Assembly (NCBI GenBank): GCA_025642075.2
Contig: JAODUO010000566.1
Span: forward strand, 78,501-142,500
Length of the DNA stretch: 64,000 bases
Origin: Ridgeia piscesae
Lineage: Eukaryota > Annelida > Polychaeta > Sabellida > Siboglinidae
Reading direction: 5' to 3'
Shown: piece by piece, positions 1 through 11,845 of the stretch
Layout: every line of letters starts with the position of its first letter
Numbering within the stretch: the stretch's first letter is position 1
Program-made: the position numbers and the translations under genes
Notes under the pieces: generated by a model
What the model saw: only the letters and a program-made list of their open reading frames with translations
The model's database searches: none
Told to the model about the DNA's origin: nothing

Positions 1-1023
<1,023 letters not shown>

Positions 1024-1319
1024 GCCTTTATAGATCATGGATTTATAAATATCAGATAATACAAGCTTCCATATCCTTGCGTGCACACACACACACACAC
1101 AATTACATATATTATGTATGTCAGTGTGTGTGTATATACTATATATTTATATGTATATTATATATAAATAGATCCCTCCGAATAGATGCAACCGATAAAT
1201 AGATGCAGCCGATAAATTGACCAAAATGGCCTATTGTATGAACATTGCACATTATGTGCATATAGGATCTTGTTTTAATTTAGAACGGTAACATTTTCCC
1301 TTGTATGTACTAGATCGCT

Positions 1320-1575
1320 GACCAATCTAAGTATAACTTTATGCAGAGACCCATCCACCCGTCATTTGGATGGGTACAACCCGACACAGACAGGTAGAAA
1401 TATCACTGGATGGGTGGTGGACGGGTAAAAATGGGTGTCACCCTTGTGTTTGTGGTTTATTTCAGGTCATGAAACACATGAAACTGGCTTGTAATTGTAT
1501 GTGTATGAGTTAATATCCATGTGTCCACCAAAAAAGTGTGTGACTGGCAAATATTTTATCATGCATAAATCTCTG
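1320..1575. repeat. Dispersed repeat family, copy 1
   Basis: This stretch is clearly related to 6682-6995 in the same orientation. Shared blocks include the GACCCATCCACCC / GACCTGTCCACCC region, a GGATGGGTGGTGGAC block, a TTTATTTCAGGTCAT block and a GTGTGACTGGCAAAT block. No coding capacity or terminal repeat is visible. It is probably an old non-autonomous interspersed repeat; its class is unknown. Confidence 0.7.
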
Positions 1576-1797
1576 AGTAAACTGTCGACCAAAGCTGTAT
1601 TGTATTGTAACTAAAAATATTACTGAAAGTTATTAATACAGCATTACTCATGTAATACTTACAATATAGTTTCTGATACTTGCAGATGTATTCCTTATAA
1701 TAGCTTAATTATTCATATGTAGTAACATTCCATTATTTAAATCCTGTGAACTTTGGTTTCGATCGTTCTGTAATCTGTATTGTTATTGCTGTTGCAG

Positions 1798-1990
1798 GCG
1801 AGAGTGAGAGGATCGTTGTGGGGGACATAGCAGCCCGCCAGGTCCGTTTGACGTCAGCGTGTGTCGTCAGTGACGTCTGACATCGCAGCGTGTGTCGTCA
1901 GTGACGTCTGACATCGCAGTGTGTGGCGCCGTGTTGGCAGCGCATGACGTGTGCCTCAGTGTGTGCAGTGAACACACAGCTCCCATGAAC
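1798..1990 (+). other. SPSB1: SPSB1-like gene: 5' UTR part of the SPRY exon
   Basis: A splice acceptor (TGTTGCAG, ending at 1797) opens an exon whose coding start is at 1991. The 193 bases between are leader. An in-frame ATG at 1892 would add 33 low-similarity residues, but the conserved family N-terminus is MGQK at 1991, so I take that start. The leader contains a perfect 31-bp direct duplication (1856-1917) with TGACGTC motifs. Upstream non-coding exon(s) should exist outside or in the repeat-rich sequence to the left. Confidence 0.65.
1856..1917. repeat. Perfect 31-bp tandem duplication in the SPSB1-like leader
   Basis: 1856-1886 and 1887-1917 are identical 31-mers, each with GTCAGTGACGTCTGACATCG. 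The copies are exact, so the duplication is recent. It sits in the 5' UTR upstream of the chosen start codon. Confidence 0.95.
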
Positions 1991-2684
1991 ATGGGCCAGA
2001 AAGTGTCGGGTGGTGTAAAGACGATCGCTCGTGAGCCGACGTACAAGGCACTCAGTCGTGACCATGTGTTTAATCCAGACTTCCAGAAGCCGAGTCGACT
2101 CGACGCACTCCTCGACATGCCGGGCGCCAGCAAGGAGTCGCAGGTGCTGCACGCGTGGAACAACGAAGACCGCTCGCTGAACATATTCGTGAAGGAGGAC
2201 GACCTATTAACGTTTCACCGACACCCCGTCGCGCAGAGCACAGACTGCATCCGGGGGCGCGTAGGCTACACACGCGGCCTGCACGTATGGGAAGTACACT
2301 GGAGTACACGGCAACGGGGCACGCATGCCGTCGTCGGCGTAGCAACCAAAGATGCCCCGCTGCATTGTGTTGGCTATCAGTCACTAGTCGGCAGCTGCTC
2401 GGAGTCATGGGGCTGGGATCTCGGCCGCAACAAACTCTATCATGACACCAAAAACAACCCGGGCTCCTCGTATCCAAACGGGCTCGGCCCCGATGAGACA
2501 TTTGTCGTACCCGACTCATTTCTAGTCATATTGGACATGGACGAGGGCACACTGAGTTTTGTGGTGGATGGACAGTATTTAGGCGTAGCATTCCGGGGGA
2601 TGAAGGGGAAGAAACTCTACCCGATTGTTAGTGCCGTTTGGGGACATTGTGAAATCACCATGCAGTACATAGGAGGACTAGATC
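1991..2684 (+). CDS. SPSB1: SPRY domain-containing SOCS box protein, exon 1 (SPRY domain)
   Basis: This exon encodes residues 1-231 of an SPSB1/SPSB4 (Drosophila gustavus) homologue, the substrate-recognition subunit of an elongin B/C-cullin-5 ubiquitin ligase. The start [12 protein letters not shown] matches the family N-terminus. RLDALLDMP and the B30.2/SPRY core follow: [79 protein letters not shown] and the pocket segment [10 protein letters not shown]. In this family the pocket binds (D/E)-(I/L)-N-N-N peptides of targets such as Par-4, iNOS and Vasa. The exon ends GAT C|GTAAGT at 2684, so proline 232 is split. Spliced to 8971-9098 the protein is 273 residues, the length I recall for human SPSB1. 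Local GC is much higher than in the flanks. Confidence 0.95.
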
Positions 2685-3521
2685 GTAAGTATACTTATAC
2701 TTCTCATTGTGTTCTGTATATACTTGCTATAGTTGTACGATCTTTTATTACTACTAACTAGTACATTAATTGAAACTTGTAATGTTACGGATATGAATGT
2801 TCAAAGTTTTTTCTGTTAATTGTGAAAAGTCCTGTTCTGTTTGGCTTCCAATTAAATAGATTGCTCATTAGAGGATGTCACTTTTCAAATACCACCCCTG
2901 GCTCCAATATTAACCCCATTTTGCCACGTCATTGTAAGATCTGCATTCTGTGGAAATTACAATTTTGCTATGAACTGTTTGCTGTGCTGTGGACTTCCTA
3001 TTGCTATTAACATTTGAAATTTTTAATTGTTTACATATAAATTGTGAGCGCATTGCATTGATTTGATCAACGTTTAGTTAGAGCTCGCCCAATATAAGAA
3101 CAAGTATTACTATTCTATAAAAATCCACCGAAGGGCAGTTAGATTCAAGCAGGTAGAAAGCTTAATTTCACACTGGCACATCTGCTGCTATGCTTCATAA
3201 AATTATATGTACTCCCCTAGATAATGAAAGTGATTTTAACTAGTAACTCCCATTCAGATGCGACTGAGTGTAGAATGGCCTAGAATAATGAAGTATTCAG
3301 TCCTGTTTGTCTTGGTTGCTAGCACCCAAAGTCTCTAAACCCCATCACAGTGGCACAGTGGCAGCTGTTTACCACTTGACTTTCTGATGTCTACCTCTTT
3401 CCTAGTATTCCTCATTTAAAGTGGGATATTTTTAGAGCACTATGAATCATCTAGCAGTCAATTGTTATTACGAATCATTATAATGCATTGTATCTCACTT
3501 CTGGTATTTCTAGTGTCTTTA

Positions 3522-3607
3522 TTGATGTCAAACATTGTATTCCTATGAATCAGTAATTTATTGATGTCAAATACTGTATTCCTATGAATCAGTAATTTAT
3601 TGATGTC
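3522..3607. repeat. 39-bp tandem repeat
   Basis: Copies begin at 3522, 3561 and 3600, each starting TTGATGTCAAA and carrying TATTCCTATGAATCAGTAAT. The third is cut short by the hairpins that follow. Confidence 0.9.
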
Positions 3608-3710
3608 AAATAATGACATTATTTGACATCAGTAAGTATTTGACATAATTAAACTACTGACACATGTATTCCTATGTGTCAGTAGTTTAATTATGTCAAA
3701 TACTTACTGA
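3601..3710. repeat. Two consecutive perfect inverted repeats (hairpins)
   Basis: First hairpin: 3601-3615 pairs with 3617-3631 (15-bp arms, 1-base loop). Second: 3629-3665 pairs with 3674-3710 (37-bp perfect arms, 8-base loop GTATTCCT). The second arm re-uses the TATTCCTATG motif of the adjacent tandem repeat. Perfect arms suggest recent origin by template switching, or selection. Confidence 0.95.
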
Positions 3711-4092
3711 GTTCCTATGAATCGGTGGAAGTATGTGTATTGATTCATTAAGGTAGATGCAGGTAAAAACTAAATGATATGTGCCTGCATTGTTGTGTAC
3801 ATCATCCAGTGTTACAATATATAGTTTTTTATTCTAATAATTCTCACATAAGTCACATTTATAATCTCATATTGAACATATCAACAATATTAGCTTAATT
3901 TTTATTTTAAAATCACAAATTCACAAATATTTATAATAATAACTTAAACAGTATTTGTTCTGAATCCACTTGAAATAAATTTATGTTCAAGGTTTGGCTC
4001 ATTACATAATCACGGCTCTTAAGTTAAACACTACACTAGCAAAGCATCAAAGGAACAGGATCAGTTTAAACATAATCAGTATATTGAAAAAA

Positions 4093-4093
4093 G

Positions 4094-4181
<88 letters not shown>

Positions 4182-4182
4182 C
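4093..4182. repeat. (GCAG)n tetranucleotide microsatellite
   Basis: About 22 perfect tandem copies of GCAG (frame-shifted CAGG), ending in GCTGGCTT. It sits inside the SPSB1-like intron. Confidence 0.97.
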
Positions 4183-6681
4183 TGGCTTCACATGTTAATA
4201 GAAAGAGCCAAAGAGGTCAACATGTTATAAACAAAACATTGACGGCGTTAGACGAAGCTAGCATTATTTAAACTGTCTGTTAATAATTTATTGACAGCTA
4301 CTCATGTTTGTAGTTGCTGGCATAGTGTGAATAGCATAAATCGAGTCCCAGTATTGATTACCTGGTAGGCTGCTAGTGTTACTAGTAGCTGAAGTCTTAC
4401 CCCCATGCCTGTAAACAACAGAGCGCATACATAAGTGATACAATGTTGGCCAAGTTAATTGCTTGAACTGGTCACAGAGTTGACCTCATAAAACAGTTGA
4501 AGCAGTACTCACGTTTTGTTATAAATATTAAATGCAATTGATAATTTTTATGGAACATCTGGGTATTTGATTAATTCATGTTTCTGGCAATTTCTTTAAA
4601 AAAGTTGCTGTATTATTTTTGTAAATAGTTGGTCTACTTATACGAGCACAGTGTGCAATGTGCATGTGCATGTCAACAAGTGCTAGTTCTTTGGCCCAAT
4701 AATGTTAAGTCCCTTGTCTGCCTAAGTTTATTAACATCCCAGTACATGATTTTTTTTAAAGCCACACTTTGTTCACCTTATTTGACAAAGTTGACACAGT
4801 GTATACATTTATAGATTTTCACTGGCAGAATACTCAACTTTTTTAGGAGAGGATCGTTGTCTCTCACTCTGATCCACGGAACGATTCATCCCACTCTAAG
4901 TGTGGCTCCCTCTAGTCGTTAATTTGGAATCATCCGTAATGACCGTTAGGCTTCCAGCGATTGTACATTTTTATTCCATAATAATAATTATTAAGCTATC
5001 AGATTTCTAATGATTAGGTGAATCAGTTGTAATCCTTAGTTCTCGATAGCTCATCATGGTATGTAATATTAGTTGAAACCTCGTTACTTCTGCCTATCTG
5101 CCAATGTAGCTGCAATGTACAGTGGCTCAAAGTTCAAACTGATTATAACTGATTTCCATTTTTTATTTGCCACTCTACTATACAATTATGAAATCTGACC
5201 AGTTATTTTGCACCCAAGAGTAAATTGTATTGGAGGTAGTTGTTCAAACTCAACTCAACTGAACTAGTAAATATATAACCTACCATCTTGTATATAGCTC
5301 ATGACTCGGGTTTTATGATGAAAGTTCTACTGTAGGTGGATAATTATACCATGTATGTAAGATGACAAAGTACCAACACTAGTAACAGTTATTCATTCAG
5401 TGATTCACAGAGCAGTTTACGAGCATGGTCTGTCAGTCAGTGACTCATACTGCAGGTTCACAATGCACAGAGGCACTGCTTAGGTCCCAGTGACTGAACT
5501 GAACATTAGGACAATGACACTTGGTAGTGTCAATGACTACCGTCTGCCACTCATACATACGCCCATATAACAGTACTGATCACTGTGTTTATTTATGCTG
5601 TTTATCTAACACTATCCTGAGTCACACATCTGAACTAATTTGCAGTGACTAGGTGCAGTGTCTGACTTTGACGCCAGTCAGTGGCCTGTGCAAGGCACAA
5701 ATAAAGTGTCAGATTCTATTAGTATTTAGTGTGTAGTGCCCTGTGCGACAGCCATGCTGACTGATTCTTATGCCAGCTTATGGTTGTACAGTTTCTTCAA
5801 TTGATGTTCACAGTATATAGTAATCAGTTCGCATTCTGATGTAGATAAACAGTGATTGACCTATGTCTTTAGGCTCAGAGTACAAAATAAATACTTCTAA
5901 AACCAAAAGTATTGACCAAAATTATTTTAATAAGACGTTTTCATTGCACTAGCGTTTTCTAAAACAAACTACCCATCTTCAGCGGCCAATCGGTAGTCGA
6001 AAACTGGAACTTTTAGTCACAAGTCGGTAACAAATTAAGTAGGCTTACCATACATATTCACCGTTCTTGGCAAAGCACCACGTAGCTGGTATTGTTACAA
6101 TGTTAGATGTCTCGAATGTTGACAACGTACATGACTTTTGTGTGTACTTGTAATGGAACGGCCAGTTTGCCATGAAATATGGGCATTCACTGATGGTTCC
6201 TCCACACCAGAGCCTGCCTTGTATGGCCACTTTAGGTTTGCTGAAGGGTTGGCCATGTAAGCGAGGGACTACTGTACTAGTAAGTAGTAACCATGTGTGC
6301 ACAGATATCATTCAATACTACACAGTAGCAAAAGAAGGTGACAAACTAATGCTACCAAGTTATTTAAATAGTTAATTTGCTGATGGTTAGCTGAATATCA
6401 CACTAATCTGTACATCTTCAAAGTGGTGTTGTGTACGTAGTATTTAACATAAACGTGGCAAATGATTGAAAATGTATGTATCATTGGCACTAGCATAAAT
6501 AACTACAACTTTACAAAAAGTATCATGTCTTATGTCTGACAAGTGGATTAACTAATAAGAAATGGTATTACCCTGGTAATGATTAGCACGTAGTCAGTAA
6601 GTTACACGAGGGAAAATTTGTAACATGGATGTCCCTATCCACAGTACAACAACGCCTTTCTTATAAATATTGAATACCCTT

Positions 6682-6995
6682 GTTCTAAGTCCAAGCATAG
6701 CTTTATGCAGAGACCTGTCCACCCATCATTTGGCTGGGTAAAACTAAAACGCATTAGGGATGGATAGAAATAATATATAACTGGATGAGTGGTGGACAGG
6801 TAAAAAAATAAGGAGCAAAAAGCTCTTAAAAATCATAGATATTGTCAGTTATGTCTTGAAAATGGCTGTCACACGTGTGTTTGTAGTTTATTTCAGGTCA
6901 TAAAACACATCCAAGCTGGCTTGTACATTATGAGTTAACAAACACTTATCCACCAAAAATGTGTGACTGGCAAATTTGTTATCTTGCATAAACCC
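6682..6995. repeat. Dispersed repeat family, copy 2
   Basis: Related in direct orientation to 1320-1575. It differs by an internal insertion of roughly 60-70 bp around 6805-6870 and many substitutions, so the two copies are old. Non-coding. Confidence 0.7.
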
Positions 6996-8089
6996 TGTGT
7001 CCAAGTCTAGAGTGCTATAGGTTTTGTGGTTAACTTGAGTTATGCATGCAGTTCTTAACTAGCATAAAAAATAACATTGTTTCATAAGTTTTAGGTTCAT
7101 TACTACCGGTACTTAAAATTTAGAGTTTTACCAGTATATATAGAAAAGTGATCTTTGCATTAAGTTTGTATGCAGACTTATATTATTATTAATTGTTTTC
7201 TTTAATATGATGACCGACCTGCAGATATTGTCATAATCTTATTTGGTGTCATAATCAGCATTGACACATAACTCTTTCTTGGGTAGACAACCTTTGTATT
7301 TTACACACTGCTGTGGGCAGATGATGTGAACAGGCTGTTTATTAATTACTGTTTCTAGTTCTATAAGCAGTAAAGTTTTACAAACAAGACTGCACTACAT
7401 AAACAGCCCTCTACATTGACATTACTAGAAAGTAAAAATTGCACATCACAAATCTTCAGGAGAAACTCCACTAATGGTGCTTAAACTTTAAGGCAGAGAC
7501 ACTGAGGTGTAGGTCATCGTTGCAACATCAACCGTGTACATCAAGTCTCATCTGTGTTCTCAAGCCATCAACATATTGGCAGTAAACAATAAACGGGCAG
7601 TTGGTCTGTGGGCAGGACAATAAACTGGAATGACGTGATTGAACCGTAATAGAAGTGTTGGTCTGCAACTCAATCTGCCTGCCCCACGGGTTGGCAGTCA
7701 GTTAGTGGCTTCATTCTGACACGACCAGTGAATGCTCTGACGTTGCAGCAGTTTGGGATGTAGTATAATCCAGACTGTCAAATGGGAATGCTGCGTCTGA
7801 GGTTTATAATTATAGTGAGAAAGAAGTAAATGAACTCGATGTACCTGTCTGCAAGCTCTGCAGACAGTGAATGACGTAACACCAGACAATGACGTCCAGT
7901 TACAAAGAAAGAACAATTGCCAATCACCTAAAGCAGATGATTAAATATTAAAATGGTGTGTAGCTCTTGTACAACTGGTTCTACTGTCTGCCTGTGTCAC
8001 CGTGTGTGTATGTGCGTGCGTGCGTGTGTGTAAATAAGCCTATTTACTGATGCTAATGTATTTAAAACATTGAAAAACCACATAAAACA

Positions 8090-8405
8090 TGGCTCAGGGG
8101 TAGAGCTTCGGACTCTCAACTAAGACTACCTGGGTTCGAATCCTGTGCTGTAATGTTAAAACCTTGGGCAAGTTTTTTCACTATATGTTGCCCCAGTTCA
8201 CTCAGCTGTATAACTGAGTACTTGGCAATAGACAGTGGTGGATATGTGTACGAGCAGACTTTCGCACATTTATTGTAGCATGTGGCTGGATGCTTCCCAG
8301 AGATTAGTTGAGATGGTATTTGATTAACAGGTCTGCCGGGGAAGTAAAGTGTAAAAGCGCTTTGAGCAGTCCTAACGACTGGATACTGCGCTATATAAAA
8401 ACTTA
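8090..8405 (+). mobile_element. tRNA-derived SINE
   Basis: The 5' end is tRNA-like, with a box A (TGGCTCAGGGGTAGAG at 8090) and a perfect box B (GGTTCGAATCC at 8133). The body follows, with the conserved 3' part GGTCTGCC-GGGAAGTAAAGTG, GCGCTTTGAGCAGTCCT and GCGCTATATAAAAA. The body recurs without its head at 53907-54029, which shows it is a family. The internal pol III promoter looks intact. I could not define a target-site duplication. Confidence 0.85.
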
Positions 8406-8970
8406 CATTGACATTTTATTTACATTAATACAGTTTGGTTAAATTGGTATTTCATAGCCTTTTTGTAAGTAATCATAAAAAAGTATTGTTAATGAATATG
8501 TATGATCAAGATTTTATTCAGGTTTGAATTCTTAGCCATTGTTTAAGGGCCATTACTATTGGTGGTCTTTCAGGGTGTCACAAGACAGCTGACAATCCCT
8601 ACCTATCATCACGTTAGTCAGTCCTTCCCAGATGCAGATCTGCCTTTCATGGTAACAGATCCATTCGCTGATGTTAACTACTCATTTAGTGATTCCAGCT
8701 TCTTTCTGTCTGACTCTCATTGATTTGTTGTTTGTTGTTAGTCTTCTCCCGGAGTTCTCTATATTGCATTAATTAGGAGGCACTTAACATTTCCTCAATC
8801 TGACTTCGCCAGAGACCATTGAATGTTTTTATAACATTGTTGTTGATATGATGTTTTATGAAATTATAAATGGTTTTATTTCATTTTAAATAAAATTTGT
8901 ACTTGCAGTTGTTATCCTACCACTGTGTGTTGATGACCAATAACTGATGTCGCTCTGTGTCATCTTTCAG

Positions 8971-9098
8971 CCGAGCCACTTCCCCTGATGGACATCTGCA
9001 GGAGAGCTGTACGACAGCAACTCGGCAAGAATAGACTCTCGGAAATACAGAACCTGCCTCTGCCGAACCCACTCAAAAGTTACCTGCTGTATCAGTAG
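8971..9098 (+). CDS. SPSB1: SPRY domain-containing SOCS box protein, exon 2 (SOCS box)
   Basis: The acceptor CATCTTTCAG ends at 8970. The exon joins in phase to give LD-PEPLPLMDICRRAVRQQL and ends NPLKSYLLYQ, stop TAG at 9096-9098. This is the C-terminal SOCS box: the BC-box (LMDICRRAVR) docks elongin C and the LPLPNPLKSYLLY part is the Cul5 box of this family. Residues 232-273. Confidence 0.95.
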
Positions 9099-9399
9099 CC
9101 ACTGGTCATCTGTAGTTCGTTCACCCCACTGTCGCCTAGACAGGTGGTCCACAACAATCACGTCATCGCCCAGGGGCAACCACAGGTGTACCACGGCACA
9201 CGGTCTACTCCAGGAGCGGTGCTGATCAAAAGGACACGCAAATTAAATCATTAAATTAATTTATTACTGTCAGTGTTTGTTTGGTACAAACAGCAATACG
9301 TGTGATGCGTTAAAGAAATTTGTGATAGTTAAGCTATAGTTTGAAAGGTTACGCATCTGATATACACTTTGTATTATTTCAATGCCAAGCATACAAGTT

Positions 9400-9405
9400 A
9401 ATAAA
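9400..9405 (+). terminator. Candidate polyadenylation signal of the SPSB1-like gene
   Basis: AATAAA about 300 bases after the stop codon. It is the first canonical hexamer downstream on this strand that I found; transcript data are not available to confirm use. Confidence 0.4.
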
Positions 9406-11700
9406 CTGTTTAGTTTTAATTGTTTAAATTAGCCATATAATAGCAATTAGTAATTGTAGCGATATATTTTTGGCAAATTTATCAGTTTATCTGTGTGGTG
9501 TTTTAAGGTGGCCAGATTAACTTCTGACGTCTTATCAAAATACAAGTAATATCACTCGCGAAAGTATACATAAAAATGCCAGCATTAGGAAATGGTTACA
9601 ACTTTCGCACAAAGATCTCATATGACAAGTGTTTGCGCACAAAGCTAGTGATCCTGGTAAAGGTATTTTCTATCCTTGTAGTGGCCGTATAAAATTCACA
9701 TAAAGACATGTTATTTCATAAAACGGATCTGTTTATTGCACAACGGGTCATTCCAAGTGATGAAGATACAACTAAAGCTGCCACTCATGACTTGGACAAC
9801 CCAACGATTACATGGTTTTAGTAGGGCATTTAGCACACCAAGGTTCTGGTTTGGAACGCCAAGGTGCTAGTTTGAAGGGTAACTTTATCGGTACAAATGC
9901 ATCAGCGATTGTCAGTTGCTGAATCAAAGTGTGCTTCAACAGCGTCCTAATTGTTGGTGCACAAAACGTGTTCGTTGGCAGCCGTGGTGTTACTCAGCCT
10001 CTGAAGTTGGCTTACACTGGTGGTGAACGATTCGTAGATTGACTGTTTGTGTCCAACTGGCATGTGTGAAGTCTATATGACAGACACAGGCATACAGTGT
10101 ATGTGTGGATGTCTTTGTGTCTGCACACAGTGCATGCAGTCGCGCACGCACAGATGTAAATAAAACTGCTCATTGGAATCTTTTTTAATTATCAGACGGC
10201 GAAGGCCCAAGACGTGTACATAAGTAGTGTTCTTAATTTAAATAAGCGGTGTTTTTAAGTTGGCGGTGCGAATGTTGTTGTCGTCGTCACCCTGTTTTTA
10301 CGTGCTGTTGTACTGCGATCACATGGAGGTACGTGGCAATGTGCTCGACATGAAATGGACGTTTGAGCTAGTTACGGTTGTGTATGTTATTTATTTGTTG
10401 TCATGATCAAATGTAGTTCAGCGATCCCTGATCGTTTACAACCCGTACCCATTTTTAATTTGGAAAGCATATCAGCAGATAAAATCTGCAATCGGGTGTG
10501 GACATAATGTTATGATGGAGGCGGGTGTTAGTGTGAGAATATTTTACGTGAAGGGGTTGTTGACCTCTGGTTCGTGGGTTGCTGTGGCAACTGTAGGTGA
10601 TATGTATCTGGTGTGCACTGATCATCTGAATACAATTGGGAGGCATTGTTGTCAACATTTTTGAATGTAGCTAAGGATTTTAACAGTTTCCAGTACAATC
10701 AAGGCATAACTCACCTTGTATGTACCTTTTCAAAAATGCTGATTAGCCATCACCTGGCAATTTTTTTAAATGTTTTTTGTCATTGTTTTTACTTGACATT
10801 TTATTACGTAACTTGTGTTATTTCGATAATTGTAAGAAAAAACAACTTTTGCTTTAAGACAGCAGTGCCTCTGGTTGAGAAACAAAGGTTGGCATGTTGT
10901 GAAATTTCCCTGTTGTGTGCTTAGTATATGTAGAATGTATTTATGTGACATTTGTGTCCATGTGGTTGTTGGTTGGTTTCACACCAGCAGCAGTCTGTTT
11001 GCAAGCCTGTTTTGTCTGGTACACTTAGAGCTGTCCACCACATGTTTGTCAACCTTCTGTCCCCCAGCCTGCCCTTTGACCCCTGTCATTATGTTGATCC
11101 GGCAGGAATGTAGCAGGCCTTGAGAGCGGGTCTAAGCTGACCCAGTCAGTATCATGAAGTGTATGTAATAGTGTTGTAGGCAGTCGGTGCCTGCTCCTAC
11201 TCATAGGCTGATGTAACGACTCGAAACTTGATGACAACTGCAGCCTTTCTGGAGGCATCTGTGTAAATGCGTGGTTCTCATTACAGATCAAATATGACGT
11301 TCATACATGCATGTATTAGGCTGCAAACAAAGTCCTGTTTTCTCATCAGTACATGCATTTAAAAATAGGGAAAACCAATTATCATGCCAAATGAATGAAA
11401 TGTTGCCACTTGATAGACATACACTTGGCACACTTCTGAAATCGGTGTTGATAGGCACTGATTCTGAAGAGAAACTGAATTTTTTAATTGTCCGTCAGTA
11501 CCTTGTTTGTTGTGTCTGCCCCGGATTGGTTTCCGCACTGCAGCAAATGTGTGATGAGTCTGAGAAATGTAATGCTTGCTTGTAGAGAAACATCTACGTC
11601 ATTGATATGACAGTGTGTATGTGTGTGTGAGTGTGTATGCAGTAACATTTGTTCTGCAGACTGTCACACATGTTATCTGTGCCGAGAGAGGTGGGCCATG
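9406..11700. other. Intergenic, nothing recognised
   Basis: AT-rich DNA with scattered short open frames (all under 100 codons) that carry no motif I recognise. No repeats stand out. Confidence 0.5.
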
Positions 11701-11845
11701 GTGACCATGTGCTTGCTTGTGGTGACCACGTGCTTGCTTGTGGTGACCACGTGCTTGCTTGTGGTGACCACGTGCTTGCTTGTGGTGACCACGTGCTTGC
11801 TTGTGGTGACCACGTGCTTGCTTGTGGTGACCATGTGCTTGCTTT
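11701..11845. repeat. 21-bp minisatellite carrying E-boxes
   Basis: Seven near-identical 21-bp units (GACCACGTGCTTGCTTGTGG plus T). The middle five each contain a perfect palindromic CACGTG E-box, at 11727, 11748, 11769, 11790 and 11811; the outer two read CATGTG. The unit is also an imperfect inverted repeat (GTGGTGACCAC). Confidence 0.95.

Larger units (their letters stand above)
2685..8970 (+). other. SPSB1: SPSB1-like intron
   Basis: A 6.3 kb intron from GTAAGT at 2685 to CATCTTTCAG at 8970. It holds a 39-bp tandem repeat and two perfect hairpins (3522-3710), a CAGG microsatellite (4093-4182), a second copy of a dispersed repeat (6682-6995) and a tRNA-derived SINE (8090-8405). I see no further exon. 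The longest open frames inside have no recognisable domain. Confidence 0.85.

Noticed and set aside
1892..1990. Upstream in-frame ATG of the SPSB1-like gene as the start
   Set aside because: It would add 33 residues encoded by the duplicated leader with no family similarity; the conserved MGQK start is at 1991.
6045..6375. Overlapping 67- and 88-codon frames in the SPSB1-like intron
   Set aside because: Short, on opposite strands, no motif, in AT-rich intron sequence.
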